NCBI RefSeq assembly: GCF_964204645.1
Contig: NC_134036.1
Span: 5,033,600-5,095,599 of the forward strand
From: Tubulanus polymorphus
Lineage: Eukaryota > Nemertea > Palaeonemertea > Tubulaniformes > Tubulanidae
Direction: 5' to 3'
DNA: 62,000 nt
The position numbers and the translations under genes are program-made. The first letter of the stretch is position 1; each line of letters begins with the position of its first letter. Shown here in pieces: positions 33,245-44,149 of this stretch. Under the pieces are notes generated by a model that did no database searches, was not told the origin of the DNA, and was given only the letters and a program-made list of their open reading frames with translations.

Positions 33245-33602
33245 AATGTTCTACTCGTCGCTTCCCGCTACAGCTGTGAGTAGAGGGGGTTAAAAGAGAA
33301 CCTATTGTGTCTGTTCTACTCGTTGCTCTCCCGCTACAGCTATGGGGAGAGTGGGTTCACCGAGAACCTATTGTATTAGTTTTACTGCTCTCCCACTACA
33401 GCTGTGAGGTAAGCGGGTTCACTGAGAACCTATTACGTCTGTTCTACTCGCTGCTCTCCCGCTACAGCTGTGAGGAGAGCGGGTTCACCGAGAACCTATT
33501 ACGTCTGTTCTACTCGCTGCTCTCCCGCAACAGTTGTGAGGAGAGAGGGTTCACCGAGAACCTATTACGTCTGTTCTACTCGCTGCTCTCCCGCAACAGG
33601 TG
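33245..33602 (+). repeat. 66-bp satellite, block of ~5.4 copies
   Basis: Decayed copies on the left, well matched copies on the right. It ends abruptly inside CCCGCAACAGGTG. Confidence 0.96.
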
Positions 33603-34094
33603 CCAGGAACTTAAAAAGCTTTGTATCGATTTCTAGAAGCAGCGCGATTTTCGTGTCGCATCCGGCGTGAATATCGCGTTGCGCAAACAGCTCGTCGGAA
33701 GTGAAAACTCTTCTGTTTCGGTCGGCGTTACTTTTTACCGTCGAACGCGGCGTGAGAGACCTCGGCGACGAGCGCGCGCGCGCGAGCGTCCGTAATGGAT
33801 CACCGTGTTCCGTCCTGCTGCGTTTCCGACCGGAAAGTCTCGACGTCGATGTCGTTGTTTTTGCGCAGTGACACGCTGATGCTTAAACGTGTGTGTGTGT
33901 TTGTCGTTTCGAAAAGAAAATTCCGTTACTTTTGTCTAACGCGGCGCTTCTGTATAGATAAACGGGAATTCCGATAGCGATCGAACGTAGAAAATCAAGA
34001 TGAAAGAAAATGAAAAAATAAAAAAAAATTTCCAATCCTGCTGTATTAAAGAGTTTACAGAAAGCCGCCGGGATTAGGTCCTATCGAAATAAAC
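33603..34094. other. No gene recognised
   Basis: Contains a short alternating CG run (33771-33784) and GTGTGTGTG. No gene. Confidence 0.4.
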
Positions 34095-34213
34095 AACCGT
34101 TGGTCCATTGTGGAATTAACATCAACACCGTCCACTACCCCAAGTCAAAATGCAACCCACGCGACACTGCGGGTACACGGGGATATGAAACCCAAACCTG
34201 GGTGTCTATAATG

Positions 34214-34251
<38 letters not shown>

Positions 34252-34315
34252 AAAAGTAATAATAATAATAAAAATAGTGATAATAATACTAATTATAATA
34301 ATAATAATAATAATG

Positions 34316-34374
<59 letters not shown>

Positions 34375-34700
34375 TCTAATAGTCTTTAGTGGATCAAGAC
34401 CCACATTTTCCACTGGTCCATCAAAATTAAACACATATACGACGCCGTCGATCCATAGGGTGGTATAAAACCCACACGAGTGTGGAAATAGGTCCACAGT
34501 GGAATTAGACCCGCAATGTCCAGTGTGGATGAAATTGGTCTCGAGTCAAAATTTAAACCCACACAGCACTGCGGTTCCAGAGTGGAATGTAACCCACACG
34601 AAAGTGGAACTGCGCGCCATAGAGCCGACTGTGAACCACTCAACGAGAGAGAAACTGGATCCGTTGCGAACCTAGTGAAAATGAATCCGCGCACATATAC
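34095..34700 (+). repeat. CTGTGGAACTG minisatellite, block 2, split by (TAA)n
   Basis: CCCACACGAGTGTGGAAAT, GGTCCACAGTGGAATTAGAC, AACCCACACAGCACTGCGG and similar words flank a triplet run at 34206-34377. Confidence 0.75.
34206..34377. repeat. (TAA)n microsatellite
   Basis: About 170 bases of AAT triplets with few interruptions. Confidence 0.97.
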
Positions 34701-35084
34701 TGCCGAACGGGTTCAGGTTTAAATCGACGACTAAAATCTAGCGATGAATTCTATACAAATATTTCATGATGAAGATGAACAGTCATCGCGACGGCACTAT
34801 CCCTTAGCCGTAAATGGTGACGAGAGTGTGATGGGCGTCGTATTTCATTCGAAGCAATCATCGCCGAAGTGAGTGCTGCTAATTTCGATATATGTATATG
34901 CAATTATCGGGTAGGCGACAGGTAATTAGGACGGTTTCACGTTTCTGACGGTTGAAAACAATTGGAACAATTTCGATTAAGCGGCTCGACGACTTCGTAA
35001 CTAAGACCCGTCAGATAACATTATGATATATGAGATATTTTACTAATTTTTCATTTCTAATAGGTTCCCAGCGATATTTAGATG
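34701..35084. other. No gene recognised
   Basis: Nothing recognised. Confidence 0.4.
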
Positions 35085-35330
35085 CTACTTCACCCGACCG
35101 AATCGAGGATTCCTCCGGGGAAAAATCTTGACCGGCCTGAATTGAGGGTTGCTCCGGGGAAAATCTTCAACCGGCCGAATTGAAGATACCTCCGGGGAAG
35201 ATCTTACCCGATCCCCGAATATTGAGGATTATGGGGAAGATCTGCACGTGAGCGAGTGGGATTTTCCTCACCCCACTGAATTGAGAATTCCCGTCGGGGA
35301 AGATCATTACCCGACCGAATGCCGAGCTTT
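35085..35330 (+). repeat. ~45-bp minisatellite with CTCCGGGGAA core (~5 copies)
   Basis: CCGACCGAATTGAGGATT followed by CTCCGGGGAAGATCTT recurs about five times with increasing divergence to the right. Confidence 0.85.
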
Positions 35331-35889
35331 ATAAGAAAAAGGATTTGTCGGTTTTAATATCGATCTTGTAACACGGGATTTTTCTTATAACAATCGTTTG
35401 ATCAATTTCGATTCGATTTGAACGTTATGGTGTCCGATAACGAACCCGACGCACCTGCCGGGAACGAAACGGCGGGTCAGCGGGTTCGTTCGCCGAGACG
35501 AGGCGCGCTCGCGCGTTCAGACGGGTATAACGAGGCCGGTGAACGCGTAAGTGTCTCCGAAAGGCTATAATTCCTTTGAAGCGAAGATGACAAGACGACG
35601 GTTATTAAAGCAAACACTCCATTTAATTTCGACGATGAAATTTTGTTCGCCGCGAGTAGCGGATCGATAACGCGAATGAAAGAAGTTGTGGAGAGAGGGA
35701 GAGGGGAATGGAGAGATGAGTGATGAGAAGAGAGGGGGAAGAATGATGGAAATTAGGGGGGGGGGGTCAAAAGGTGAAGGAAACTTGCAGAGGGCAAAAA
35801 CAACCGCAAACTACCAAGAATCTCGACATAAATAATCGGCGACTAACATATCAAGGACGCTTTCCCGGTAAAAACAAAAATGTAATCAC
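35331..35889. other. No gene recognised; purine tract 35690-35768
   Basis: The tract includes a run of nine G residues near 35757. Confidence 0.5.
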
Positions 35890-36230
35890 TTATCAAAATA
35901 GCCGCCAGGCAGCTGTCGGAAACTAGTCCTTTTACTTAACGGGGAATAAGCGATTGTTTTTCGTCATTAGCGATGACCCCGGAACGGAAATCGCCACGGG
36001 ATTATGCACGGTCATCGTTCGGTTGTAAAGATGGCCGCCAGGCAGTTCGTTCACAATCGAGTTCGTTATTTCGGAACGTTTATAGACAGGATACCTCGGA
36101 AGGTCATCACCTCACGCCGCGGACAATACACGGAAATAGAACCTATCGACGATCGGAGGTATGATCGATGATGTTTGCCGAGTAAGTAAAGATGGCCGCG
36201 AGGTGGGTCGTGCACGCTCACATCTCGGTT
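35890..36230 (+). repeat. Three copies of AAAGATGGCCGCCAGGCAG
   Basis: Copies near 35893 (AAATAGCCGCCAGGCAG), 36028 and 36190 (AAAGATGGCCGCGAGGTGG), about 135-160 bp apart. The intervening GGGATTATGCACGG and GGACAATACACGG are also similar, so this is a decayed ~150-bp tandem repeat. Confidence 0.65.
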
Positions 36231-36345
36231 AAGCTCGTTAAAAATGGATGATGGACATTCTTAGAAAAACGATGTAGGTAATATACGCGATAAGGAGAGA
36301 GGGAGAAAAAGGGCATCGGATGTGGATTCGATGGAGTAACCAACC

Positions 36346-36473
36346 ATCCTCCGGTGCAGGGATTCGAACCTGATGGTATCGAGATTGCCAGTGGTCTAGT
36401 GCGGCAGGGATTTGTGCCGTGGCTGTGTGAAGCGATGCCATCGGACGCTCGAATCCCTACCGAGGGAAGATGA
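36346..36473. mobile_element. tRNA-like foldback element, short copy
   Basis: The left arm (ATCCTCCGGTGCAGGGATTC) and right arm (GAATCCCTACCGAGGGAAGA) are inverted copies of about 50 bp with a short spacer, and match the arms at 27.7-28.0 kb. The right arm has GTGCCGTGGCTGTGTG and GCTCGAATCCC as decayed A and B boxes. Confidence 0.8.
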
Positions 36474-36577
36474 GGAGTAACCGCTACATTGCTGGGTAGT
36501 TTCTCCGAGTCGGGATTTCCATCGGAATGGCTCTTCAGATACCCAGTAGATGCCGCTAGTAGGTTTTCGGAGGGGAA

Positions 36578-36709
36578 ATGGAATTGGAGAGGGAGAGGGA
36601 CAGGGACAGGGAAATGGAGTTGGAGAGGGAGAGGGAGAGGGACAGGGAAATGGAGTTGGAGAGGGACATGGAGGGGGACAGGGAAATGGAGTTGGAGAGG
36701 GAGAGGGAG

Positions 36710-36740
<31 letters not shown>

Positions 36741-36830
36741 GGAGAGGGACAGGGACAGGGACAGAAACAGGGGACAGGGACAGGGACACGGACAGGGACA
36801 GGGACAGGGACAGAGCAAGAGGGAAACGGA
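36578..36830 (+). repeat. GGGACA/GGGAGA array with G-quadruplex potential
   Basis: Dozens of GGGACA and GGGAGA hexamers give G-triplets with three-base loops over 250 bases. A longer unit (GGGAAATGGAGTTGGAGA) recurs in the left half. Open frames on both strands are compositional. Confidence 0.95.
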
Positions 36831-37364
36831 TACAGAGGCGAAGGTGGACAGGGAGACGGAACGGTTAGTGCACGTGAGGCCGCGTGGGGCGCTGTTCAAC
36901 CACCGCGACTATACACCGAGACAACAGCGCCCGATGATGGATTACGCGCCGGCGGCGATATATCAGATACCGCTGATGAGTCGTCACTGGGCGGCAGAGA
37001 TCTATGACAAACACAACCGGTGTAGCGGCGATTATCCGCCACTTACACTAATCAGATTAATGAATCCATCTGATCGTGCGAGTACATAGTAATGTCGTAT
37101 TAGCTAGTTTTACAAGAGTGTACATACGCAACATAGATTTCGGTACGGCGCGCGTAGTTAATAGGTATACGTGATAAACATTTATGATCGACGCTGTCCG
37201 AAACCGTGACCGATTACACCGCCGAACAGTATTTGTTGCCATAAAATAAGAATTCGAACACATCCGTATGAGCAAAGTGGTTTATTCTTAACTTTTGGTA
37301 TAGAACATACACTACGGGTTCTTGCAAGCGCGTTGGAAGCAATTTTTGATTGCCGCGACCAATT
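36831..37364. other. No gene recognised
   Basis: Nothing recognised. Confidence 0.4.
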
Positions 37365-37545
37365 TCCCCTGCCCTTACAGCTGTAGCGGGAGAGCGGCGC
37401 ATATAGAATATATAAAATATGTTTTCGGTGAACCCGCTCTTCTCACAGCTGTAGCGGGAGAGCGGCGAGTTGAACAGACGCAATAGATTCTCAGTGAATC
37501 CCTCTCCTCCCAGCTGTAGCGAGAGAGCAGCGAGTAAAACAGACC
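37365..37545 (-). repeat. 66-bp satellite, inverted block (~2.7 copies)
   Basis: Plus-strand words CACAGCTGTAGCGGGAGAGC and TGAATCCCTCTCCTCC are the complement of the family unit. Confidence 0.9.
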
Positions 37546-38879
37546 GCAGCTCCCCAGCCGCGCAAACAATATTCGGAGAAAATTCCAAATTTCGAAAATA
37601 TCGCTTCTCCCCCGGCGCTTGAATATCGTATACCGCGCGAGCGTCGAAATGAAAATCGGGGTGTTTGATGCGTAACCCAGTTTAGTTTATTAGAAGAAAA
37701 TGGCAGCCGTTTCTTTTTTTCAATAATGTGCACGATACCGAGATCGAGACAGGATTCGGGCGAATCTTCGACATCGCGCAGGTGGTGTGGCTCGAGGTGG
37801 TAGATATTTCTGAAGATTCAGAAGAAGGGGGTGAGGGGCAGAGGCGGCGGTCGGATGGGGTTAATAAGACGAGTAAGATGTTGATTAAACGAGGTGAATG
37901 AGGGGAATGAAGGCGAAATTTGCTGATAAGTTGTGCAATGTATAGACAAATGGAGCGAGAAATACGAGGAATGAAGCCGGTAGGGATGAGGAATGAAGCC
38001 GGTGTGTAATATGAGGAATTAACGACGAGTGATTAGGAACGAACAGCAAGAAAAGGATGACGAACGAATAAGTTCGGATCGATGAGGAATGAAGCTCCGA
38101 GGGATGGGGAATTAACGAGGATAGATAAGGAACGAGGGACGAGAGTAATACGAGAGGGAGATGATGAATGAAGGAGAGGGTTTGGGATCGGATGAAAATG
38201 AAATAAGGGCGTCGGTTATAGGAAAAGACGGACGGAGGGAGTGCAGCTTTAAATTTATTTGAATTCTAAACAGCCGCAAATGAAATAAGGCGGAGTGTTG
38301 ACACGAGCGAAAAAACGCAATCAGAGATGCCTATAATCCTGCGCCGCTGCAAACACGAATTAGAACCGATTCCTTCGTCATCGTCGCCATCGACACCGAC
38401 TGAATTATTTGATCGGCGCGTTTGGCGGTGATCGCGTTGACGAGCCCGATCGCAATTATAACGGGCTAGAGTTAGCGGCTTGAAGAACGCCGAATCGAAT
38501 CTTCAAATCGAGCGCCGCCGCGACGCGACGAGATATCTCGACGAACGAAAGTGAAAAAAATGAAACAAAAAAAGATGAAATTCGTTTCTCGTTCGCGACC
38601 GCGAGAGAGGCAGCGAGAAAAGTCGAGAGTCGCCCGGTTGAATTAGATCTGAATGAATGCGGTTCGAGAGGCGAAGCGAACGAAATCCACTTCGAAAAAC
38701 TGAAAGCGTGATTAAATCACGGCGATTTTAATGAACTGAATCTAACGAGCGTTCGCGCTCGATGTTCGCATTATATTACGAGTTATCGAGATCAGGTCGG
38801 TGCAATGATCGGCGCCGATTTCGATTCAGCCGTTTTGAATGTTCGTTATATTTCGAAGATCTCTTGAAAAGTGAAAATA
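37546..38879. other. No gene; purine-rich GAGGAATGAAG repeats 37800-38220
   Basis: GAGGAATGAAGCCGGT and GGGGAATTAACGAGG words recur irregularly, giving a decayed purine-rich minisatellite. The remainder is CpG-rich without recognised exons. Confidence 0.5.
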
Positions 38880-39440
38880 TACCTCCGTCTCTGTCTCTAT
38901 CCCCGTCTCCTCCTCCCCCTCGCTATCCCTCTCCCTCTCCCTCTCACTATCCCTCTCCCTCTCCCCTCCCTCTATATCACCGTCTCTCCCTCCCTCTCTG
39001 TCTCCCTCTCCCTCTACGCCTTCCATCCTTCTCCCTCTATACCTTTCCCTCCCTCTCCATCACCCTCTCTATCTCCGTCACCCTCTCCCTATCCATCTAC
39101 CTATCCGTCTCCTTCTCCCTATCCCTCTCCCTCTCTCCCTCTCTCCTCTCCCCTCCCTCTATATCACCGTCTCTCCCCCCTCTCTGCCCCCTCTCCTTCT
39201 CCCCTATCCCTCTACGCCTTCCCTCCTTCTCCCTCTATACCTTCCCCTCTCTCTCTTTCTCCCCTCCCTCTCCGTCGGCCTACTTATCTCCATTACCCTC
39301 TCTCTCTCCGTCACCCTCTCCCTATCCAACTCCCTATCCGTCTCCTTCTCCCTATCCCTCTCCCTCTCTGTCGCCGTCTCCCTGTACGTTTCCGTCTCCC
39401 TCTGTCTATGCCTCTCCCTCCTCTCTATTTCTCTTTAATC
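38880..39440 (+). repeat. Pyrimidine-rich (CCCTCT)n tract
   Basis: CTCCCTCTCC and TATCCCTCTCCCTCT words over about 560 bases. A ~270-bp segment (CTCCCCTCCCTCTATATCAC ... CCTTCTCCCTCTATACCTT) is present twice, at about 38964 and 39144. The proline/serine frames are compositional. Confidence 0.93.
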
Positions 39441-39975
39441 TACTCCCATTTCACCTCTATCTACCTCTTGCTCTAATGGGCACGATACCCTTCTACCCCC
39501 TGAGGACACTCTACCCGCCGTTAACCGATCGTACCGCTACAACCGCTGAACGATCATACAGCGCGCCTGCTGATCGGTATACGTATGGGAACGTGCCACG
39601 TGCGACGACCAGTTAATCGTCTCTAAATTAGAGAATTCCATTTAACCCGAGTCGGTGGGGCTCGTCTTCCATATCCGCGCCCGCCGCAACTCCCGTGTAC
39701 AAACAACACGCGCCGTTTACCAGCGCGCGGCTATTAAAACCTCGTCTCCCGTGTATAGCGGAAATTCGCCGCGTTTAATTCTCGTAACGTTCGCTTTCGT
39801 TGTTGTATAGAGTAAAATAATATCGACGGCGCATAAAACATGCCCGGCGATGTAATTAACCGTTTAATCCGGTATAGTTCATAAATCTTCGTATAATACG
39901 CCGAGCGCGCGCCAGCGGAACAAACGTATTCACGATCAACGACGCCGTAAAAAGTGTCTAATGGCAATGAATAGT
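39441..39975. other. No gene recognised
   Basis: Nothing recognised. Confidence 0.4.
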
Positions 39976-40340
39976 GGCGACCTTCTCATTCTCGATAGCT
40001 TTCGAACTTGTCATTCGTGATAACTTAACTTGACAACGATTCAGTAAAATTATGATTAGTTACTAATGACGACTTTCTCATTTTCCATAACTTCAACGAT
40101 TCAGCAAAATTATGATTAGTTACTAAATGTCGACTTTCTCATTTTCCATAACTTCAACGATTCAATAAAATTATGATTAGTTACTAAATGTCAACTTTCT
40201 CATTCTCGATAACTTCAATGATTCAGTAAAATATGACAAGTTACTATTTAATGACGACCTTTTTATTCTCAAAAACTTGAACGATTCAGTGAAATTATGA
40301 TTAGTCGCTAATGACGACCTTCTCATACTCAAAACTTCAA
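39976..40340 (-). repeat. 61-bp satellite, inverted block (~5-6 copies)
   Basis: Plus-strand CTTCAACGATTCAGTAAAAT, TATGATTAGTTACTAATGAC and GACTTTCTCATT are the complement of the 5.2-6.2 kb unit. Confidence 0.92.
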
Positions 40341-41339
40341 ATAGAATATTACTTAAATCACACCATAATCATTATGGTTCCTTTCACTTAAAAAAGTATG
40401 AAATTAATTCGATTATTCTAGTCCGTTCTTTCCTTGGCATATTTCATCGAATTTACGACATTCAACACAGCCGCTTTTAAATCATCATCTCCGCTATTCC
40501 CCTCACCCGACTGTGCGTGCGGACAATTCTATTAAATCAGTCATATTTTTCAATCACTGTTGAACTTACGTTATGAGATTTTTATCGGTAATAGGGCGGG
40601 TGGGAGTGCTTTTTCGGAGCGAAAACGACGCCCGTAGCGGGCTCGGCCGCATAATGTAACTACAACGGCATATTTGAAGGTAATTAATGAAGTTATCATC
40701 AAACTCGCGGTATATATCGAGCTAAGAGGATGGTATATACACATTTTAAATAATAATTAATTACACAGCCATGTGATTTACGCGTAATATGACACCGTTT
40801 TAATGGGCTCTACCCGCCCGAGCCTGTATATCGCCAACTATCAGCGGTGATGGTTGATATTGAAATTAATACGCTTCAACGCAACGGTCGTTCGGGAAAT
40901 GGCGATAAACCACGTCACCGAGAGGATGTAGCGAGCTTCCTGTTGCGACTATCGTATAGATGAGCCGCGTATCTAACTAACCCAGTGCCGTTCACCTGAC
41001 GAAAGTGAATACTAGTTAGTAGTACGTATGTTAATTCGGGCCCAGCTCGCTTCGAATTCGACGATGAAAACTAGTTTTCAAAATATACAATGCTATATAT
41101 GACTAGATAACACCGGCCACCAGACGGCGGATTCAATCGGATATTAGACCGCCGATTGCAAATACATGTTTTTATCTAAATCGCGCAATTCCCTATAGAC
41201 AATATTAAAAGATGACATTTTCTACGCTGAGCGTTTGGTAAAGCCTTGCTTGCACGGATCGATCTACTTTAGAAATAAAAATTCGTCTGGCTTCAATTGA
41301 AATTTACAAGAACAAAACAATAGAACAAAGTGAGTGATT
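40341..41339. other. No gene recognised
   Basis: Nothing recognised. Confidence 0.4.
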
Positions 41340-41530
41340 ATAAGATAAAAAAAGAGGTGTGACCTGAACAGTACACCTGACGATGATATCTAGTGTGAGA
41401 TCGAAACGTCGTGTTCTTATATTTTAGATTATTTCAATTAATAAATTCTCGATTTTAGATTTCTTTTAATTTTTAAAATAGTGGGCTTTTATCTTATCAT
41501 CTGTTCACCACGTTTGAGTGCGGTTATCGT
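41340..41530 (+). mobile_element. Retroposon-family copy, 3' part
   Basis: The core ACACCTGACGATGATATC...GAAACGTCGTG, then TTTTAGATT, AAATTCTCGATTT, TTCTTTTAATT and AGTGGGCTTTTATCTTA follow in the order seen at 3.9-4.0 kb. It continues with GTTCACCACGTTTGAG, shared with 20.59 kb. Confidence 0.75.
41377..41407 (+). other. Hammerhead-like core motif, copy 4
   Basis: CTGACGA then a weaker stem, then GAAAC. A fifth copy is on the minus strand at 17786-17816. Confidence 0.4.
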
Positions 41531-41572
41531 ACCGAAGTGAGTGATTAAAAAGTTGATCGCTTCCATTATCTT

Positions 41573-41866
41573 TTAACCCTTTCAGTGCGTCTACACCACA
41601 GTGCGGTGTATAAATCAGTGACAGATTTTGCAAGTACACCGCAATGCTGTGTATTGATGTAATTACTAATTGGTAATCATCTCTCTTGAAAAATGGCAGC
41701 ACCAGTCAAACATAGAAATACTAGTAACTTACGATACACCGCGCCGTGGTGTAACCGCACTATAGTGGTATTCCCGTTATTCAACACACTAGGGTGGAAT
41801 TTCTAAAAATTTTCAAATTATCTCCAGCACTATAGGGTATTAATTACTCAGCACTGAAAGGGTTAA
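41573..41866. mobile_element. piggyBac-type MITE with TTAA duplications
   Basis: TTAA at 41573-41576 and 41863-41866 flank an element (41577-41862, 286 bp) whose ends are CCCTTTCAGTGC and its exact complement GCACTGAAAGGG. TTAA targets and CCCTTT-type ends are hallmarks of the piggyBac superfamily. No transposase frame is present. Inside are three short palindromes of the type ACACC...GGTGT. Confidence 0.9.
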
Positions 41867-41980
41867 TCATTATCATCTACTAATCTATTCCCCCTTTCAA
41901 CTTTTTTGTCACTATCTTTTTTCTATTGTTTTGTTCTTGTATACATTGCTTGTGTCATTCTCATGTCCCCAGCACTGAGC

Positions 41981-42011
41981 CTGATGATGGCTGATAGTCT
42001 TTAGCCGAAAC
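41981..42011 (+). other. Hammerhead-like core motif, variant
   Basis: CTGATGA, one base, GGCT...AGCC stem, GAAAC. The flanks differ from the 325-bp family, so this may belong to another element with the same core layout. Confidence 0.4.
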
Positions 42012-42244
42012 GTTCCGCGAATATTATGTACTCTTCTATTCAAGTTTCTCGTGGCTATATTTATCGTGGGATTTCTCTCGTTAACTCTACCTCAAAGAAA
42101 TGTTCTAATTCAATCTATTAAAGTGTGTAAATTGACAGTCAGACTATGGGCGTTAGTTGAGATGCGTAAGGTCTATATTTTGTTACTGATTGAAAGCAAT
42201 TGAAGTTCCCCAGCACGGTGCTACGATTGAGAGAAGCGACGGTG

Positions 42245-42335
42245 AAATGATACGCTGGCATTCAAGGGGTTCGAACCCGGGACTCGTGCGTGGGAAGCAA
42301 GCCCGCTTTATAAACAGTTTACGAATAGAACTAAT
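42245..42335 (-). mobile_element. tRNA-Gly-like SINE head or tRNA relic
   Basis: The minus strand reads GCTTGCTTCCCACGCACGAG, then TCCCGGGTTCGAACCCC. The T arm is perfect. The anticodon arm is nearly paired, with loop TTCCCAC (anticodon CCC, glycine). The D arm and acceptor stem are not recognisable, so it is not an intact tRNA. Confidence 0.55.
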
Positions 42336-42429
42336 CCTAGTGGTTATGCATTTTGTAGCGTGTGCGTAAAATTTCCTCAATAGTCAATGCTTTAAAAGGG
42401 GTAATAATACCATAAATGTAAAACACTCT

Positions 42430-42480
42430 GAGCAGCCTGGCTGGATTTAGCGCTATATAAGACACATATTGTTATTATTA
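42430..42480 (+). mobile_element. SINE-type 3' end before an ATT tail
   Basis: GGCTGGATTTAGCGCTATAT is followed by AAGACACATATTG and then ATT triplets. GCGCTATATAA before an ATT-rich tail is typical of SINE 3' ends in marine invertebrates. Confidence 0.5.
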
Positions 42481-43292
42481 TGATAATAATTATTATTATT
42501 GTTATTATTTTTATGATTATTATTTTTATTATAATTATTATTATTATTGTTATTATTATTATTATCATTATCATTATCACTATCACTATCACTATCACTA
42601 TCACTATCACTATCACTATCACTATCACTATCACTATCACTATCACTATCACTATCACTATCACTATCACTATCACTACCACTACCACTACCACTACCAC
42701 TACCACTACCACTACCACTACCACTACCACTACCACTACCACTACCACTACCACTACCACTACCACTACCACTACCACTACCACTACCACTACCACTACC
42801 ACTACCACTACCACTACCACTACCACTACCACTACCACTACCACTACCACTACCACTACCACTACCACTACCACTACCACTACCACTACCACTACCACTA
42901 CCACTACCACTACCACTACCACTACCACTACCACTACCACTACCACTACCACTACCACTACCACTACCACTACCACTACCACTACCACTACCACTACCAC
43001 TACCACTACCACTACCACTACCACTACCACTACCACTACCACTACCACTACCACTACCACTACCACTACCACTACCACTACCACTACCACTACCACTACC
43101 ACTACCACTACCACTACCACTACCACTACCACTACCACTACCACTACCACTACCACTACCACTACCACTACCACTACCACTACCACTACCACTACCACTA
43201 CCACTACCACTACCACTACCACTACCACTACCACTACCACTACCACTACCACTACCACTACCACTATCACTATCACTATCACTATCATTATC

Positions 43293-43343
<51 letters not shown>

Positions 43344-43372
43344 GTTATTATTATTATTATCATTATTATAAG
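42467..43372 (+). repeat. Nested (ATT)n-(ACTATC)n-(ACTACC)n microsatellite
   Basis: ATT triplets to about 42565, then ATTATC, then about 16 copies of ACTATC (to 42672), then about 98 perfect copies of ACTACC (42673-43264), then four ACTATC, then ATTATC and ATT triplets to 43372. The very long serine-glycine, threonine, leucine-proline and valine frames are pure by-products. Confidence 0.99.
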
Positions 43373-44149
43373 ACAATCTAGCGAACTACGGACAACCCAC
43401 CCATCTCAACAGACCTTCGCGCAAATTCTTAGAATTAATGCTATCTCAATCGAATATATCAAAGCAATCGCCGAAGGAACGTAATCTCATCGTCTTCGGC
43501 ACAAAAAAAGCGAATTCATATTTGAAAAAAAGAAAAAACAAGAAAAACGACGAGTCGCAGGAAATCTCGTTCTAAACTGGGAATAACGCCGGAATAACGC
43601 CGACTCGACGATGACGTATCTTCCAATATCGCTGATTAAATCGCGAAATGGCCCGGAAGACCGAACGAACTAGAAAAAAAACGAGTTGCAGCGCTCGCGA
43701 TAATAGAAAATAAAAACGATGATAATAATAGACATAGACGAATGAAGAATGACTGTTGGGATTTCGACGACGCAATCCGGCTGATTGCCCGCGCCGGTTT
43801 TAGCTCGCGTAGGAAGAGATGGCGCGTTGTTCCGTTTTTTTTTTTTTTTAAATTGAACCGTAACCGACTTTGTTGTGACAGCGAAGCAAATCGGCTTCCC
43901 CGCTGTGTACAATAGGCAATCGGTTTCCGATAGCGTTTTGCCTCTCTGGGGAATAATTTGATTCGAATACGAATCGTATTTTTAATTGCTAAGGGCTGAG
44001 GTTGCCTTGTCGGTTGCCTTGAGGTTGCCTTTTTTTTGTTGTTGTATATTTCATTTTGCTTTTGATATTTCAACTCCAGATTAAAGTTGGTTGTTTTTTT
44101 TTAACTGGAAGTCAAACAGCTACTGGAGCACCTGGCGGATCGCCACGTT
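43373..44149. other. No gene recognised
   Basis: Nothing recognised except poly-T runs. Confidence 0.4.

Noticed and set aside
38762-39616. 284-codon proline/serine-rich frame, and similar ones at 6808-7254, 36396-37089 and 52431-52980
   Set aside because: Explained by purine/pyrimidine low-complexity DNA.
42245-42335. Functional tRNA-Gly gene
   Set aside because: The T and anticodon arms look good but the D arm and acceptor stem do not form; better read as a SINE or relic.
42392-43484. Very long open frames (poly-Ser-Gly, poly-Thr, poly-Leu-Pro, poly-Val) on both strands
   Set aside because: They run through a perfect hexanucleotide repeat with no stop codons in any frame; there is no flanking coding sequence.
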